Part shown: in pieces, positions 21,839 to 34,639 of the stretch | How positions within the stretch are numbered: the stretch's first letter is position 1 | Layout of the letters: every line of letters begins with the position of its first letter | Source of the DNA: Sipunculus nudus | Taxonomy: Eukaryota > Annelida > Sipuncula > Golfingiida > Sipunculidae | NCBI GenBank assembly: GCA_026874595.1 | Contig: CM049313.1 | Span: forward strand, 17,357,508 to 17,421,507 | DNA: 64,000 nucleotides | Reading direction: 5' to 3' | The notes under the pieces: generated by a model | The model's input: the letters and a program-made list of their open reading frames with translations, nothing else | Databases searched by the model: none | What the model was told of the DNA's origin: nothing | Translations under genes and position numbers: made by a program

Positions 21839-23200
21839 GTAACCCATGGTCTCCGGCAAAACAACTATTTAATGCATCTACTGACACCACGTTTTTATGG
21901 TGGCCAATAGGTCTCATTCTCTTGTCGCGCCTCGCGCGTCGCGCCTCGCCCTTTAGCACTCTCTTTCATATAGGAGCCTCTGAATATAAATTTCTAATAT
22001 TACTTTATTCTATGTTAAGTATTCTATCCATAGAATCAAATTATCTCATCTGCGAAGTTGTCTCTTGCATAGAGTATTAGATTAGCAAATGCCTATTCTA
22101 GCTTTGAAACCATATGCATCAATCGGAGTTTTTTGTCGGGCTTGCTAAAATTGTTATCAAGTATAAAAATTTGAATATTATTATAAGTTATTCATATTAT
22201 ATTTATTATATTTATTATATATATTATATAATATTTCCTTCACTGTTTTTCAATGTAATTTTTTTCACAAGAAGACTAATATTTACAAATGTATCTTTAT
22301 TATTAAATAAAATAAATGATTTTAATTGATATGATACTAAGGGAATGTGTATTTTAATATGAATTATTAGCATAGTGTTAATACCTTTAAACCATTAAAT
22401 ATAAACTAAATATCCGAATATTCAGTTTATACTTTGAGAGCACATCTTCTGAATGCATGATTAAAAAAGAAAGTCCTTTTTCACATAAGAAAGGCATCCT
22501 AATGGGGTGTTCACGCTATTTAATAAAATGCTTTATGTATAACGAATGGCAAATATATGAAGTTTAATAATTGACTACACATTATCTGAATGCATAACTT
22601 TTATGCAGCTAAATCATTTTTCACTACAGAAATTTTCAAATTAATGCATATTCAGATTGAAAATATACTGGTGTAAGACGGCCGCACCCCCCTCCCTCCT
22701 AACATATCCACCCCCAAATTACTTTATTTTCATGCAAGAACAATATGGATTTTTTCTTTCTGACAAAATTAAACATGATGCAAGATATAAAAATATCCAA
22801 AATAAAAAGTATATTACTTTACACACAATTGGCACAGTAGGTTTCTTGCTATTTTGTAAAAAAAAATAATTATGGTACAGGTATTTAAGGTAGTATGAAG
22901 AGTGCGATATGGATTCAGGCGCAAAACTAAATGGTCACTATAATGCCGTTTGAAAACATGGTAGGTATTTTCAGATGTATAACCAGTATGTGTTTATATA
23001 TATATATATATATAAAATATATATGAAAATGTGAGTTTGTGTGTATAACAGTAAAATGGTACAATAAGGTTTCGCTTATATATATGCCGACACATCGAGG
23101 GGAGGGGGGTAGTAAACACACTTTAATATTAAGGCCTGCCTTTACATGTATATCTATGTAAAAACACACATACACAAGCTGGCCATCAGCTTATGTTTTA
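21839..23200. other. Intergenic AT-rich sequence
   Basis: Contains an ATT/TAT low-complexity stretch at about 22190-22235, a short TA tract near 22996-23014 and a GC-rich CGCGCCTCGCGCGTCGCGCC string near 21937. No gene or element recognised. Confidence 0.4.
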
Positions 23201-23202
23201 TA

Positions 23203-23203
23203 T

Positions 23204-23241
<38 letters not shown>

Positions 23242-23412
23242 TATTTTATATAAGGTAGAGTTACCCTCCGTTGTGAGTTGCTATATGGCCTACAGACTAG
23301 GCCAGAGCAGTATAACTCTGAAGAAAAACAACACTGTAAATTCACTACAGTCTGTTTCAGGGGTCGCATCCCGTGAAACAGACTGTAGTGAATTAACAGT
23401 GTTTTTTTTCTC

Positions 23413-23464
<52 letters not shown>

Positions 23465-23470
23465 CCTGTA
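23203..23470. repeat. (TA)n tracts enclosing a small inserted sequence
   Basis: TA tracts at about 23203-23245 and 23417-23463 bracket a ~170-bp segment containing the 34-bp-arm hairpin listed separately. The pattern is again an insert in the middle of a TA microsatellite. Confidence 0.7.
23330..23403. repeat. Near-perfect 34-bp hairpin
   Basis: The left arm AACACTGTAAATTCACTACA then GTCTGTTTCAGGGG pairs with the right arm 23370-23403 with two mismatches, leaving a 6-base loop (TCGCAT). It could be the core of a tiny foldback element or a fold-back transcript precursor; sequence alone does not decide. Confidence 0.85.
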
Positions 23471-23736
23471 AATAGGTACATAAAATTAAAGATGCCCATC
23501 TTGCTCTAGTCACCAGCAACTGAAAAGTTTATAAGTCACAAAGTTCTCGCCAGTCTTATTAGCCCATGCTTTAAGCCTCTGATTATCTGTAAACATTTTG
23601 ATTATGTTTAATATAAGAATTACCTGTTGCACTCCAAACGTTGTCATTTTTGCAATAACTAGGTGCTGCTGGGTCTCACAGTGAACTCAAAACATTATGT
23701 ATAAAAGGCTGAGAGGCCAAACCAGTACTACGCTCC

Positions 23737-24429
23737 CGAGGCAGCGGAAATCTTGCGCTTCTAAAGAAGCAATTGATTTACACGCTGCCAGCTTTGACCG
23801 TTTATGATATATTTAGACACCAGATGGCGGTTCTTTTTCCTCTGAAATAAACGTGCGTATAATGTGACAAGCAGCCAATAAGATGCCAATAAACAAACAC
23901 TCGACAGGCATCCTGGCTCCGCCCATTACTGCGCTTCAAGCGCCGCTTGATGAGTTTCCGGGCGAATTTAAATTGCTCCCTCTGCATTCTCGCATCATCG
24001 ATCGATTCGATTATGACATTATGTCTGAGTAGGCGTAGCCGTGTATCGGTTGTCTGCAGAACTGAAACCAGCAAGCATGGTGTGCACGCAGCCTTTGTTG
24101 TTACGTTTCGTTTGAATAACAGCTAATCGGCCGAGCATGCTATGTGCCCAAGGCCCTAAGCAAACCACGTCAGGGGCAATTCTCTCTGAGCCTGTGGCCT
24201 GTTCAGACGGTTTCGCTGGGGGATGAGCTGTCACTCAAAAAGAAATGAATATGATTGGCTCCGTGTATTCCTCGCTTGGCTTTGTCTTCCAGCACAAGGT
24301 CTCATCTGATTGGACAAAAATACAGTGCTCCCCTCTGGTGTTGCAATTCAGGATATGATGTCATAACAAACAGCGCCTTACGATATAGGTAGAAGCCCTA
24401 TAGGTAAAGCGCTGCGTAAAGAGCGTAAT
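23737..24429 (+). repeat. ~0.7 kb CCAAT-rich dispersed repeat, copy A
   Basis: Matches 48781-49444 as an inverse complement along its whole length, from CGAGGCAGCGGAAATCTTGC to AAAGCGCTGCGTAAAGAGCG. It contains several CCAAT/ATTGG boxes and a GC-box-like CTCCGCCC, so it looks promoter-like, but it holds no open frame. Class unknown. Confidence 0.85.
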
Positions 24430-24716
24430 CCGGTGCTTGGTAACAATAAGTGTTTTCTAGGCTTAATGGCACTGAAGATATTTTAAGCAAGTTCACCATC
24501 TCCATAGGTTGTTCTCTTTGGAAAAGGCCTTCCTTAAAAGATAACTACATTTTATGCAGTCAGCAAGCATGTATTTTCAGTTTTATAAAATTGAATTGAC
24601 TGATGCTTTTTCTGAATTGAAATATTAGTTTATATTGGACAATGATTTATCATTTCTTGTTAATAAAGTTAACATATACAGACTTTTTTTTATTTCCAAG
24701 TCACAATATATTTCCC

Positions 24717-24806
24717 AGGGTGGTATTTCCCAGTAATTCCAAGATGGGAATTCCTAGAAACTTATGAAAATTCCCACCTGAGAATTATCACCCTAGTATT
24801 TCCGAA
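24717..24806. repeat. Imperfect inverted repeat
   Basis: CCAGGGTGGTATTTCCCAG…GATGGGAATT is followed by AATTCCCACCTGAGAATT…ATCACCCTAG in inverse orientation. Possibly a remnant of a small MITE. Confidence 0.45.
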
Positions 24807-26100
24807 ACAACCCTGTTAATGAGACAAAAATATGTTTGTATCTTAATCATTTTTTTTCCTCTCAAGAAATCTGTACGAGAGGGTAAATTATTTTATTATA
24901 AATATTCGAAAATAATTTATATAATCAGGGGACAACGTGGTAATAACAAGTCGTTTTGCTAAATAGGTAAAAGCACATCAAAACAAAAGGAAATTTTATT
25001 GAAAATATTTTTTTTTCGTCTTAAAGATATGGACCAGATTGCGGGAGCTCTGTAATCAGTAAATTTCTACTGAATATAGTGAAAAATAATTGAAGATATT
25101 ATTTGCAATTTTATCATACGGGAAACCTCGGGCCCGACTCTAACAATAGGACAACTTGCTATCATATTCTCAGATTTGATGGTCACCGCTGCTAGTAAAT
25201 GTTAACCCTTTTTTTTGTCGCATTTATGAGGATGTTTGTCTCATTAAATGCGACATTAATTACCCCGAGCCTATCGTTATGTTATTATTATTTAGAGTTG
25301 TGCACCAATTTTTGCTGATTGGTTATGATCGATATTGCTTGATGACAGGAGTACATTTAAAGTCAAAGCACCTAAAGTATCATTATTATCTATATGGATA
25401 AAAACAAAATGAAATAAAAAGTTGATGCAAGGGATTCAAACTGATACACACAGTTCCTGAAGAGCACAGAGTTTTAACCTTATCATCATTTGTATTCACC
25501 TCCCCCCAAAAAATAGTCACATCACGATTAATATAATAAAAATTATTATCACTTAATTCACATCATCACCTCTAAATTGAAATGATAAAAATCAACATGT
25601 ACTAGTATCATATAATGCCCATCAGCATCACTATAGTCACATCATCCTCATGTATATACTCATGTCATCATCATCATCATAAAATAATAACATCAATCTG
25701 ACTGAAATAATCACATTATCCTTATCAATGTATTTTACATATTCATCAGCTTCACTTTAATAATATTATCCTCATTAAAATACAAGTTCATGAATATAGT
25801 AACATTTTGATCATCAATATGGTCATGTCTTCATCATTTTGTGTATGAGGCTACTTATCAGAACTCAAAGGCCCAAACATGTAAACCTTTTTCATCTTAA
25901 TAACAACTTGATCAACGTAAAAATTCAAGAAATTGGATGGATATATACATCTACTCATCTCATACCGTAAAATCCCATTATACTGTTATATACCCTCCCC
26001 CCCCCCATAGAAAACATTTCACTGACAGCAATGTCATTTGATCTTTTATTCATTACTCTGATGAATGTCTCACTGAACAGTTAAAACTCAGTGATGATGA
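24807..26100. other. Intergenic; ATC-rich low complexity
   Basis: Mostly AT-rich single-copy-looking DNA, with an interrupted CATCAT/ATCATC stretch at about 25490-25840 and a poly-C tract near 25997. No coding recognised. Confidence 0.4.
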
Positions 26101-26116
26101 AATGTGACCACTTCTA

Positions 26117-27972
26117 ATGTGCATTCTTTTTAGGTTACACAGCACTGTCACTCCTCACAGTGGTGGACAGATGAGAAGGGATATCCTGTACAACAAATAT
26201 ATAACAGAGTGCACAACCAGAGTAGTAACACCTTTGTCCAAAAATCACTGTAAAATAAATAATATCAGATCTTTACAGCAATTAGAAACTCCTACTGAGA
26301 AACTGTATCCTGATTTTGTGTATTCACTTGTGAATGTAAAGAAACATGTGCCAAGTACATTTATGCTGGCTGAACAAACTGAGGAATTTCTGCATTATGT
26401 GCAGTTTACAGATTTTCTCGTTAATCGCATAAGACACATATAGGAGATCATTTTCAGTGTTGATGGCTCTTGGACATTCAATATAGGTTCAAACATAATA
26501 TCAAAGGATATTATTGGACTTAACAATACATGCATTTTCACTGCTAAAAGCCTTGTACAATATCTTTTTATATAATACAACGTGCTAAAGTGAGTACTTG
26601 GGAATTACCTGAGGCTAGTTCTTCACAGTTTCCTTCAATGAAATTTTGGTAAAGCCAGGGCAAAACAGGACGGCGCGTGAGGTCAAAGGGCTGTGATGAG
26701 TGCCTTCCTGCTCTTCTAGCAGCAACACTGTGTATCAGTGTAGGTCTGAAAAAGATAGAGCAGACAAAGAAAATGATAGTAAGCCAACTAAGACAAAACC
26801 TAGTGCAAGTGAAATGATACATCAGCTGCTTCCTGGGGTCAGTGATGAGATGAGATCACTTTTGAAAGCACGACATAATTGCTTGATATCAAGCAAAGAT
26901 CCTAGAGGGAGACGCTGGGGTAAATATATTATTCAACCTTGTCTAAGCAGCTGGAACAGGAGCCAACAGGCCTACACAGACTCGAGGAACAAAAACCTGT
27001 TAATAATGCCTACTGAAAAGGCTTCCATGCTAAGGTATTTCAGTGGATGGATGCAGAAGCCACACGTCAACAAGCCTGCCTCACAGGTGGCGTCATCTTT
27101 GACGAAATGTCCGTGCAACAAGACTTGGCCATGGATGGAAGGCAACAGTTCAGAGGTCATGTTGAGCTTGGCAAAACTCGTGCAGGAAGCTGTGCACTCA
27201 CAGCAGTGTTATCGATGTTGCCACACATTTTTTATAATTTATATTCCTGGGTCATGATAGCTTCAGATATCCTTTCGCTTTTTCTCCTTTAAGTGGTGTG
27301 AATGCACCTGAGGTAAATGTTACTTTCTGGCATGTGGTGCAGATGCTTGCTCTCTGAAAGTTCACAGTGGACTATACTTGTATCGATGGGGCGAACTGCA
27401 ACAGGACCTTAATGAGTATTCTTCTGTCTAATGAACGTAGTTTCAGTGTTAACAACAACTTTAAACCAACAGAAAAAAATGTTGCTCTTAATGGATTATT
27501 CACACGTGATAAAGAGGGTACGCAAGAATGTAACATTAAGGGCCCGCTGAAGACTGTCTAAGGCTGCTGATGCTACATGACAAGCCGATAGTGTGGAAAC
27601 ACTGGCAAGAGGGCTACTGGTGGGATAAACACAGGAACCCGGCTATCAGAATCCAGCGGCAGCTTACGTATGAACATCACTTCCTGAATAAGCAGCTAAA
27701 AATAAAAAAGAAAATCTGGAAGAGCAGGTGGACACAATATTAACCACCGTAATACTGTAAATAATATACCGGTGTTCTAAACAAGAAAATATCTGTTACG
27801 ATTGTTTCTGAGGAATGTGATGCAAGCAATTACACTAAAAATTGTATAGCAGCTAATTTTAGTTTGTACTATATTTATATTGCTTTTTTAATTATAACAC
27901 GTAATTACATTTTCTGAAGAAGCTTGAATCAATATTCAAAAATAAAAATCCGTTTACATTATTTTGCAGTGA

Positions 27973-28011
<39 letters not shown>

Positions 28012-28330
28012 TAACATTATTATCATTATCATAATCATTTTTTATAGAATGAATTAGTGCATTAGGTTTACCAATTAAAATAGGGTGGATTGTAAAGTAA
28101 TAGAAGTTATAAAATAAAATGAATAATGTTTATCCCAAGCAGAAATGACAGCGCACACCTGGACTCTTGTATAGAACTGCTGCTGCAGATAACAAGCAAA
28201 TTCATAACCTTTTTTCGCGATCCAAGGTATGTTGGTGAGCAAACTGACAGCAGTCTTTCAGTTCTAAGGCAAGCACTTGATTGGTTCACAGAGAGTGAGA
28301 TGAGTGAGTCATGTTCAATGTTTCATGCTC
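26117..28330 (+). pseudogene. Broken P-element/THAP9-like transposase
   Basis: Open fragments in different frames carry, in order: LLPGVSDEMRSLLKA (about 26820), GGVIFDEMSVQQDLA (27085-27130), VDYTCIDGANCNRTLM (27370-27420), HDKPIVWKHWQEGYWW then NPAIRIQRQLTYEHHFLN (27575-27695), and NDSAHLDSCIELLLQ… (28144 on). These resemble the RNase H-like and insertion domains of P-element/THAP9-type transposases (DEMS- and DGA.NR-like blocks, and an ND…LD..IELL tail). Frameshifts and stops separate the pieces, so it is inactive. The earlier ORF at 26117-26443 is in the right place for an N-terminal part, but I cannot assign it. It faces the helicase remnant tail to tail, overlapping slightly. Confidence 0.5.
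27968..28012. repeat. (TTA)n microsatellite
   Basis: About 13 ATT/TTA units interrupting the transposase remnant. Confidence 0.95.
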
Positions 28331-30261
28331 ATTTTCGTTTTCCGGTTCACTGGGTAGTGCAACTGCAGGCAGCAGTTCACAACTTCTATGTCATCAATTT
28401 GCTGAAGGTCTTCCTCAGTGAACTCTGGGTCAGAGCCTGGGTCACATGGGAGAATACTACTTTCTTCAACAACAGTTGCTTCCACAACTGCTGTTCTTTC
28501 AGTCTCATTAAAATCACACTGACAACACCTCAGAGACTGCAGTACACATTTTGTGCATTTCTGTTGGTACAACATCACTAGCTGACTGGTAGCCTTGCAT
28601 AAACTCTTGTTGAAGTCCAGGACTTCTAGGCAATTGGATGATTTAACAATGGTTCGAATGCTACGCCACAGTGTATAACAGCAGCAGGTAATGTCAAGCC
28701 TTGGCTGTTGTGTATTGTCTTCCCAAAGCAAAGCTCTAAGGGGTACTGATATCTCCTTGCTGTAGACTTTCTATCGTTGGTAAAGTACTGGTCAACTATT
28801 TCCCTTTGAAATGTATGATGTCTGCTGATTGAGGGAAAAACAGCTCATTTTCATGTTGGCTGGTCTTTAACATGTCCCTGCAAATTATTCACCAGCTCGT
28901 CACTTATGTTCTTTACTAACACGATAGGGCAGTCTATCTTAATGGCAAGGACCTTAGGTGCTTTTGTGTAATTAAGCATCTTCCTTTTTCCATGGTCAGC
29001 ATGGTCTTTGGCATTGTATGTATTCTTTTCACCTTCCATCTTCTCTAATTCTTCGGCATTTATAAAAGCAGTATATTACCTGCTCGACAAAGGTGGATAG
29101 GTTTCACCTCTGCTGTCAACAAACTCTGCTCGACTTTCCATAATCATTTCGCTTTTCTCTGATACACTTCCCATAGCCGTCTCTTACACGATGGTTATAC
29201 AAAGTAACTTATCTGCTTGTCTGTGTACTATATAGTACTGAAAATGGTAGGGAAATACATATTCCCAGATGGCACTTGTAAAGCAGAAGACACCATTATC
29301 TCCTTGGACCATTTTTGCAACTGGTGGAAGTTGAAAAAAAATCACCTGTTGTAACCACTTGAAGCTTTCGAAATGTAGCCTGGCTTTTTCCTTTAGAAGC
29401 GGCATACAAGCTCCAGTTGCTCAAATATTTTTGCACATAACATTGACTTCATCCAGCAAAAACACATCGTCTGCAGTGTCCCTTGATCTCACAGCTGCAA
29501 AGCGGTCATCATGTGGCACAAGTGTTTGAAGGTAAGTTAAGCAGTAGCGGCCATCCAGTATTCCAGCCCACCTGAAAGGAGTATGTGTGAAGTACTTCCA
29601 GCTACTGGATAATGCATGGTGCTGAAATAAGACACTGGATAAGAGACACTTATGATCAGTTTACAAGTATTGTATAACAATAAATTTGAACGAGTGTTAT
29701 ATAGGGAACTGTAGAACTGGGACTTTCATGAAATATATTATTTATCACATACCGAGTCTTTCAAATCATGAATGTTTGCAGTGAATAATAATCTTAAATG
29801 ATGAATAATGAAGATTTTGCTTGGGATAAAATGAACAGCATACTGCATTCAGTATGTAACTATTGCATTATCAAAGCTGTGAAAAATGGTAAGTTTTGGT
29901 AGCAAGTATACAGTTTCACCTATGCCCTGTTAAAATAAGGGTGACTCCGGAAAGAACAGTGCAGATATATGTTCAGTATGATTTCTCAGATTCAAACAGC
30001 ACCACAACAAGGTCTAATTTCAAAAGTGTACAGTGTCTTACCTAATTTGCAACTATTCTCACATTTTACCAGTTGAATTTATTCGACCAAAATTCATTAA
30101 ACTATTCGCTGTCAATTACCTATGCACAGTAGTGGCATTATGCACTCTAAGGTTCAATGCTGGCAGTCCAGTGCTTGAAAGCAGGGCCACCTGTTTTCCC
30201 GCTGCTTTCAAGCTCTTGGCAACATCAACCAGCTGGAAGCTCTTGCCTGTTCCTGCTTGGC
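28315..30261 (-). pseudogene. Broken PIF1-like DNA helicase
   Basis: Family motifs run in order on the minus strand. Walker A GQAGTGKSF (30261-30230 area) lies in a 142-bp exon ending GCATAG|GTAATT. The next exon begins at 29571 and splices in frame to give TVHRWAGILDGRY. Then come a Walker-B-like LLDEVNVM (about 29455), FFQLPPV (about 29320), VHRQADK (about 29220), DCPIVLVKNISDELVNNLQG (about 28910) and, in another frame, FGKTIHNSQGLTL (about 28720, helicase motif VI region). VLDFNKSLC and a CTKC…RCCQC cysteine pair end it. A one- or two-base shift after the DEVN segment, lost motifs and further stops show it is dead. The expected role, unwinding DNA for a transposon or genome maintenance, is from family knowledge only. 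Confidence 0.75.
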
Positions 30262-32949
30262 CTAAGTCAAGATACACAATAGAACCACTTTAATGTTTAT
30301 ACAAGAATTATACTCTTAAAGGGCAAGTACTCAGGGCAGCTGTAGTAATCGGATAACAATTCCCTGACTGATCATAATATGTTTTGGGTAATTAAAATGA
30401 CCAGAAAGTGTTTTTATTGCAGTTTGTTTTGTAACTGTACAAATTATGCAATATTAATGACCATTCACGTCATGAAATAAAAGAGCTATACCGGCCTTTT
30501 CCTGTCAGTCTGAAAAGAAAAAAAATATCATATTGTTAATATTCTCTGTAAACTAGCTGGGCCTAATTTTAACCTTGTTACATACAACTTAAGATTTGCT
30601 TTAAAAACCTTAATTCCACACACTATTTAAAGAAAATATACACTAGTGTAAAAATTGTTCTTAAATATTTTTCTGACCATTATGTCAAGACAGCTGTTTA
30701 TTCATCAATGTATGTGTATGTCTAGCATTATCATCTTCCGGAACACTAAAGATTCTTTGTAGTAAAAGTAAAAGTGAAGAATACATCAGTAGAAAGCTTG
30801 TAGAAAGCTTGTAAAATAGTTTGGCTCACTATTCTTGCAAAATAAATTGCTTGGATACAATCGAGTATTACATTCTGCCATGTTTGAATTAGTCTTTCAG
30901 GGTAAAATTTCTTGCGATCACACTCAACTCCTGCGAATATCAGTTAACATGAAAAAAGCTTGATTGTTTTCAGTCAGGAAACCATGCTAAGATGATAGTT
31001 TAGCCAATTTATTTATTTCACCCAATTGACTAAACTGAATTAAAATGATTAAAATCAATTAAGAAAAATGTGTTTGTGAATCATTTTTCATGATCGGACA
31101 AGAAACATTCATAATTAGTAATTCTAATAAATGTGTGCACACCATGCTTACACAAAACCTCCTTTGCATTATCACATGTTGAATCTCAATCTGAATATAA
31201 CATGCACACCCATATTTCTTGGGAAGCAGATATATTCATATGCACTGGCAGATGAACCCATAAAGTCCTGTTTTTAACAGCACATGCATCAGTATTGTAC
31301 AATGAACCATATTATAAGAAAAGTTGTTGTCATACTATAGTAATTTGAAAAGACATTATTGATTAAATGTCTTTCCTTTAATGAACAGAATAAAGATATG
31401 GTGTGAGTAACCTAGGTTTAATACTTTTATGGAGTGGGATGGTCCTCATTTTTTTTTCATTTGGTTGGGTTGCTCAATGACTTTCCTTATCACTCTTAAA
31501 GGGGGGGGGGGGAGGGGGGAGGCTAACCACTTACTTAGGGCACCATCAGATGCAAGAAACACCAATTGTCTGTACTCTACCTTATCAAAAGAGGCAGGGT
31601 ACTACTGGACATCAGTTAACATTGGTCAGATTAATTAATAAAGTGGTGTCAGACTTAGTAGAAACAGCATGAATGGGTTCTGCTGACCGAAGTGAGAGAC
31701 TGAAAGCTTGTCCTTTTAGCAAATTGTGAAAGTTGCAAAATGTCCTTAACTAATAAAAAGGACGTTACGACCAATTTAAAACTGGGTTACTTCAACACCA
31801 ATGATGAATATGTAAATCAGTATATATATGTGATGGTTATTCAATTTTTCCTTTATCCAAATGATTTGCAAAATTACTGAAACCTGATGTTGTAGCGTTT
31901 AATATGCAATACTTCTCATCAATAGCATTTCTTGCAAACTTCACTAACTTAACAACTTATGTAATATAAATCACAACTACCACAATTATGAGCACAGTAG
32001 TTTTCAAAAGTAAAAAAAAAAAAAAAAAAAAAGAGGGGGGGGGGGTCTAAAGGTATGAAGATTATGAAACTGGCAAGTCTAAAATTTATGTTTTTTTAGT
32101 TTAATATTGATAATGGATATATTCTGGCAAATTTCTTATACCTGTAACTAATAGGTTGTGTCCCTCCAATACAGCCTTTTCGGCTTTTTGTTGTTCATTC
32201 ACCATTGAATCACTAATGTGGTTTTCATATTTTTATAACTTGCGCAACTTTACGTGAAAATTGAGGGGGGGGGGGGGGTTATTCGTTCAAACTTCAAATA
32301 AAAAAAGCTGTGATTGGCCAAAAGTAAGGGGTATTTCTCACCTAAACAAACTCACGTGAAGTACCTGTCAAAACAACTGCTGTCATTTGGCAATGGCGAA
32401 AAAAATTTATAATACAACGCAATCATGAAAAGTATTATAATGTGGTTTTATCAATGCGATGAAAAGACATTTTAGGTACGTTTTTCTGTTATAAGTGTAT
32501 ATATAAGTGTATATTTATAATATATTTATAAGTGTATTATTACTTAAATAAATCATATTTAGCAACCAATCAGCTTTGAGACTATCATTCACTTCGTTAA
32601 CGGGCGCCGTTTTTTTCCGTACCGTAGTTTCAGTCAGATGTGATGGAGGCGGCCGCGGCATAATATCTTGAGAAGAAAGGTTTATTATACCTAGTCCTAG
32701 GCTTTGCATAAACGGAACCGTTGTGTCAGTAGGTGCATTAAAAAGATATTTTGCCTGTGACCAAGAGTAAATGCAGCAATTAATGTAAATTACCTGTGAT
32801 TCGATGGGTTGAAGTGAGGACGTACTGACCAGCCACTGAGGTAAGATAGGTGACTTGTGTTTATATAGTATATAGAAGCAGCCTTCAGACTAGTTAATTT
32901 TGCTTTTTTCATCAGCTGGTTGAATAACACGTCAATGCCCTGCACATCC
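30262..32949. other. Intergenic sequence with homopolymer tracts
   Basis: Holds poly-G tracts at about 31500-31520 and 32265-32278 and a poly-A/poly-G junction at 32010-32044. The missing first exon(s) of the helicase should lie here but were not found. Confidence 0.4.
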
Positions 32950-33033
32950 GCGGATATCTGGTAAGCAGATTATTGGGTAGCGGATATCTGGGAGCGGATT
33001 ATTGGGTAGCGGATATCTGGGAGCGGATAGCCG
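32950..33033. repeat. 30-bp tandem repeat, three units
   Basis: Units begin GCGGATATCTGG at 32950, 32980 and 33009 and include AGCGGATTATTGGGTA. Confidence 0.9.
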
Positions 33034-33116
33034 CTAGGACGTGGAGTATGATTCATTAAATCATCTTTGAACATACGCTTTATCATTGGCGTCATGAGGG
33101 ATGTTTGGGGTGATTC

Positions 33117-33471
33117 GCAGGCGTGGTAGCGTTATCAAAGTGGGGGCATTTTTTTTATAAACAAACACACATGTATATATATTTATGTGACACATTTCAC
33201 ATATATTACAGTATTCAATTCAGTATAAGGTTTTAAACATAAGGAATTTTGTTCGTAGTGTAAGTTAGTTCTAAACCTGGTTTAGATACATTTCATTGTA
33301 AACCTAGAAACGGAAACAAACTTTATAATTTAAATTATTAATTTATATTTCTTTTCCTATCTTTAAATATTTTTTCTCTGTATAGCAGATGGGATGGTTA
33401 CATTGTGCGTGTGTAGGGGGAATTAAACCCCTACCCCCCCCCCCCCCCGCCCCCTGTATTGACGCCCCTGC
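33117..33471. mobile_element. Possible hAT-type MITE
   Basis: The right end, read on the minus strand, begins CAGGGGCGTCAATACAGGGG, a form often seen at hAT-like MITE ends. The left end CAGGCGTGGTAGCGTTATCA is a weaker partner. Poly-C lies inside the right end. No clear 8-bp duplication. Confidence 0.35.
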
Positions 33472-33789
33472 GTTTTATTGGCGAGCGTGTCAAGGTTAAT
33501 TGTAACTGCCTTGAATCAAATAGGCGCGGGTTCAGGATATTCAGACAGAGAAAAGGGGGGGGGGGCTCAAAATATGTCTTGGCACACAAACGAGACAGAC
33601 CACAAGGCAGTAATTCCATCTCCTGTATCAGTATCAGTGACGAATTTGGGTCAGTATTAAAGAAAGTTACTGGATGCTTTAATCAAGCCATAAACATCTT
33701 CTGTTTACTTATATCCAGTCATCATCTTTTAAGATAATAGTATGAACAGCAAACGTACATCAAATAATCACAGGTATACCAATGAATGC

Positions 33790-33950
33790 CTCTGGCCCAC
33801 GCTTGGTCACAATGAATTGTAATCATGTAATCATTTGAATGAAAATGTATGATAGTTGTCTAATTTACTAAGAACAATTATTGCTCACGCTGTGTCACAA
33901 TGATATGTAACTATTTAAATAAAAATGTATTATGGTTGTCCAGATTGCCC
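33790..33950. repeat. Two-unit ~86-bp tandem repeat
   Basis: CCCACGCTTGGTCACAATGA…AATGAAAATGTATGATAGTTGTC is followed by a diverged copy GCTCACGCTGTGTCACAATG…AATAAAAATGTATTATGGTTGTC. Confidence 0.7.
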
Positions 33951-34022
33951 CTGGCGGAGGTATAATAACTAATTTTATTACCTTTCAGTTTTTCCGAAGC
34001 CCGGAGACTTTTTGCACACAAC

Positions 34023-34213
34023 GCAGGGGCGGATCCAGGATTTAGGAAAAGGAGGGGTCCAAATCAGGTGGACTAATGATAAATCCTATGAAGGTACGGA
34101 AAGGGGGTTGGGGGTTTCCAGGCTGCAAAAATTGGTCTAAAACCCTTAAAATTGTTGCGGCGACTAAAAAACTGGAAACCCCCTTTCCTTTGGACCCGCT
34201 TGTCCCGATTCTT
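34023..34213. mobile_element. Possible hAT-type MITE
   Basis: Begins CAGGGGCGGATCCAGGATTT. Near the other end GCGGGTCC appears in inverse orientation, and an internal pair GGAAAGGGGGTT…GTTTCCAG / CTGGAAACCCCCTTTCC folds back. Ends are decayed. Confidence 0.45.
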
Positions 34214-34639
34214 CTTGCTCGCCAAATCAGGCGACCCAGATGGGCCTATCATATTATATGAAATAGCTCAGATTATGATATACTTTAAAAGATTGCACAA
34301 GGTAGAGAATTTCATATTTATGATCTTTTGGATTCTTGAGTAATATACATTTTCTTCATCTTTATGGTAAAGGGGACTATTCTCATATGTGCCGTATATT
34401 AATAAAGAGAACCCATTGAACTTTTTTTACCAACAAGGGCCAGAAACAGCGTTCCCACGGTATGCAGGTTGTGCGTTTGGTTCATATCCATATGTTTATA
34501 AATTTTAGCGGATCAACCAAAATAATCCAAACACATTCAACAAGGATATCTGGCAGTTAGTCGGACGAACCTGAGTTTTGAAAATGGAGATTTTAGCCTT
34601 AGAAGCTGAAGGACTATTGTTGTCACCCAAGCCGTACGT

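Noticed and set aside
21454-21864. 136-codon minus-strand ORF with repeated SRTR(D/H)V segments
   Set aside because: It translates the TCGAGA-type palindromic arm of the foldback element and a poly-G tract; not a credible protein.
22927-23519. ORFs with YIYIYIYI runs (also near 1502-1777, 2442-2627, 46199-46519, 62979-63179)
   Set aside because: Translations of (TA)n microsatellites.
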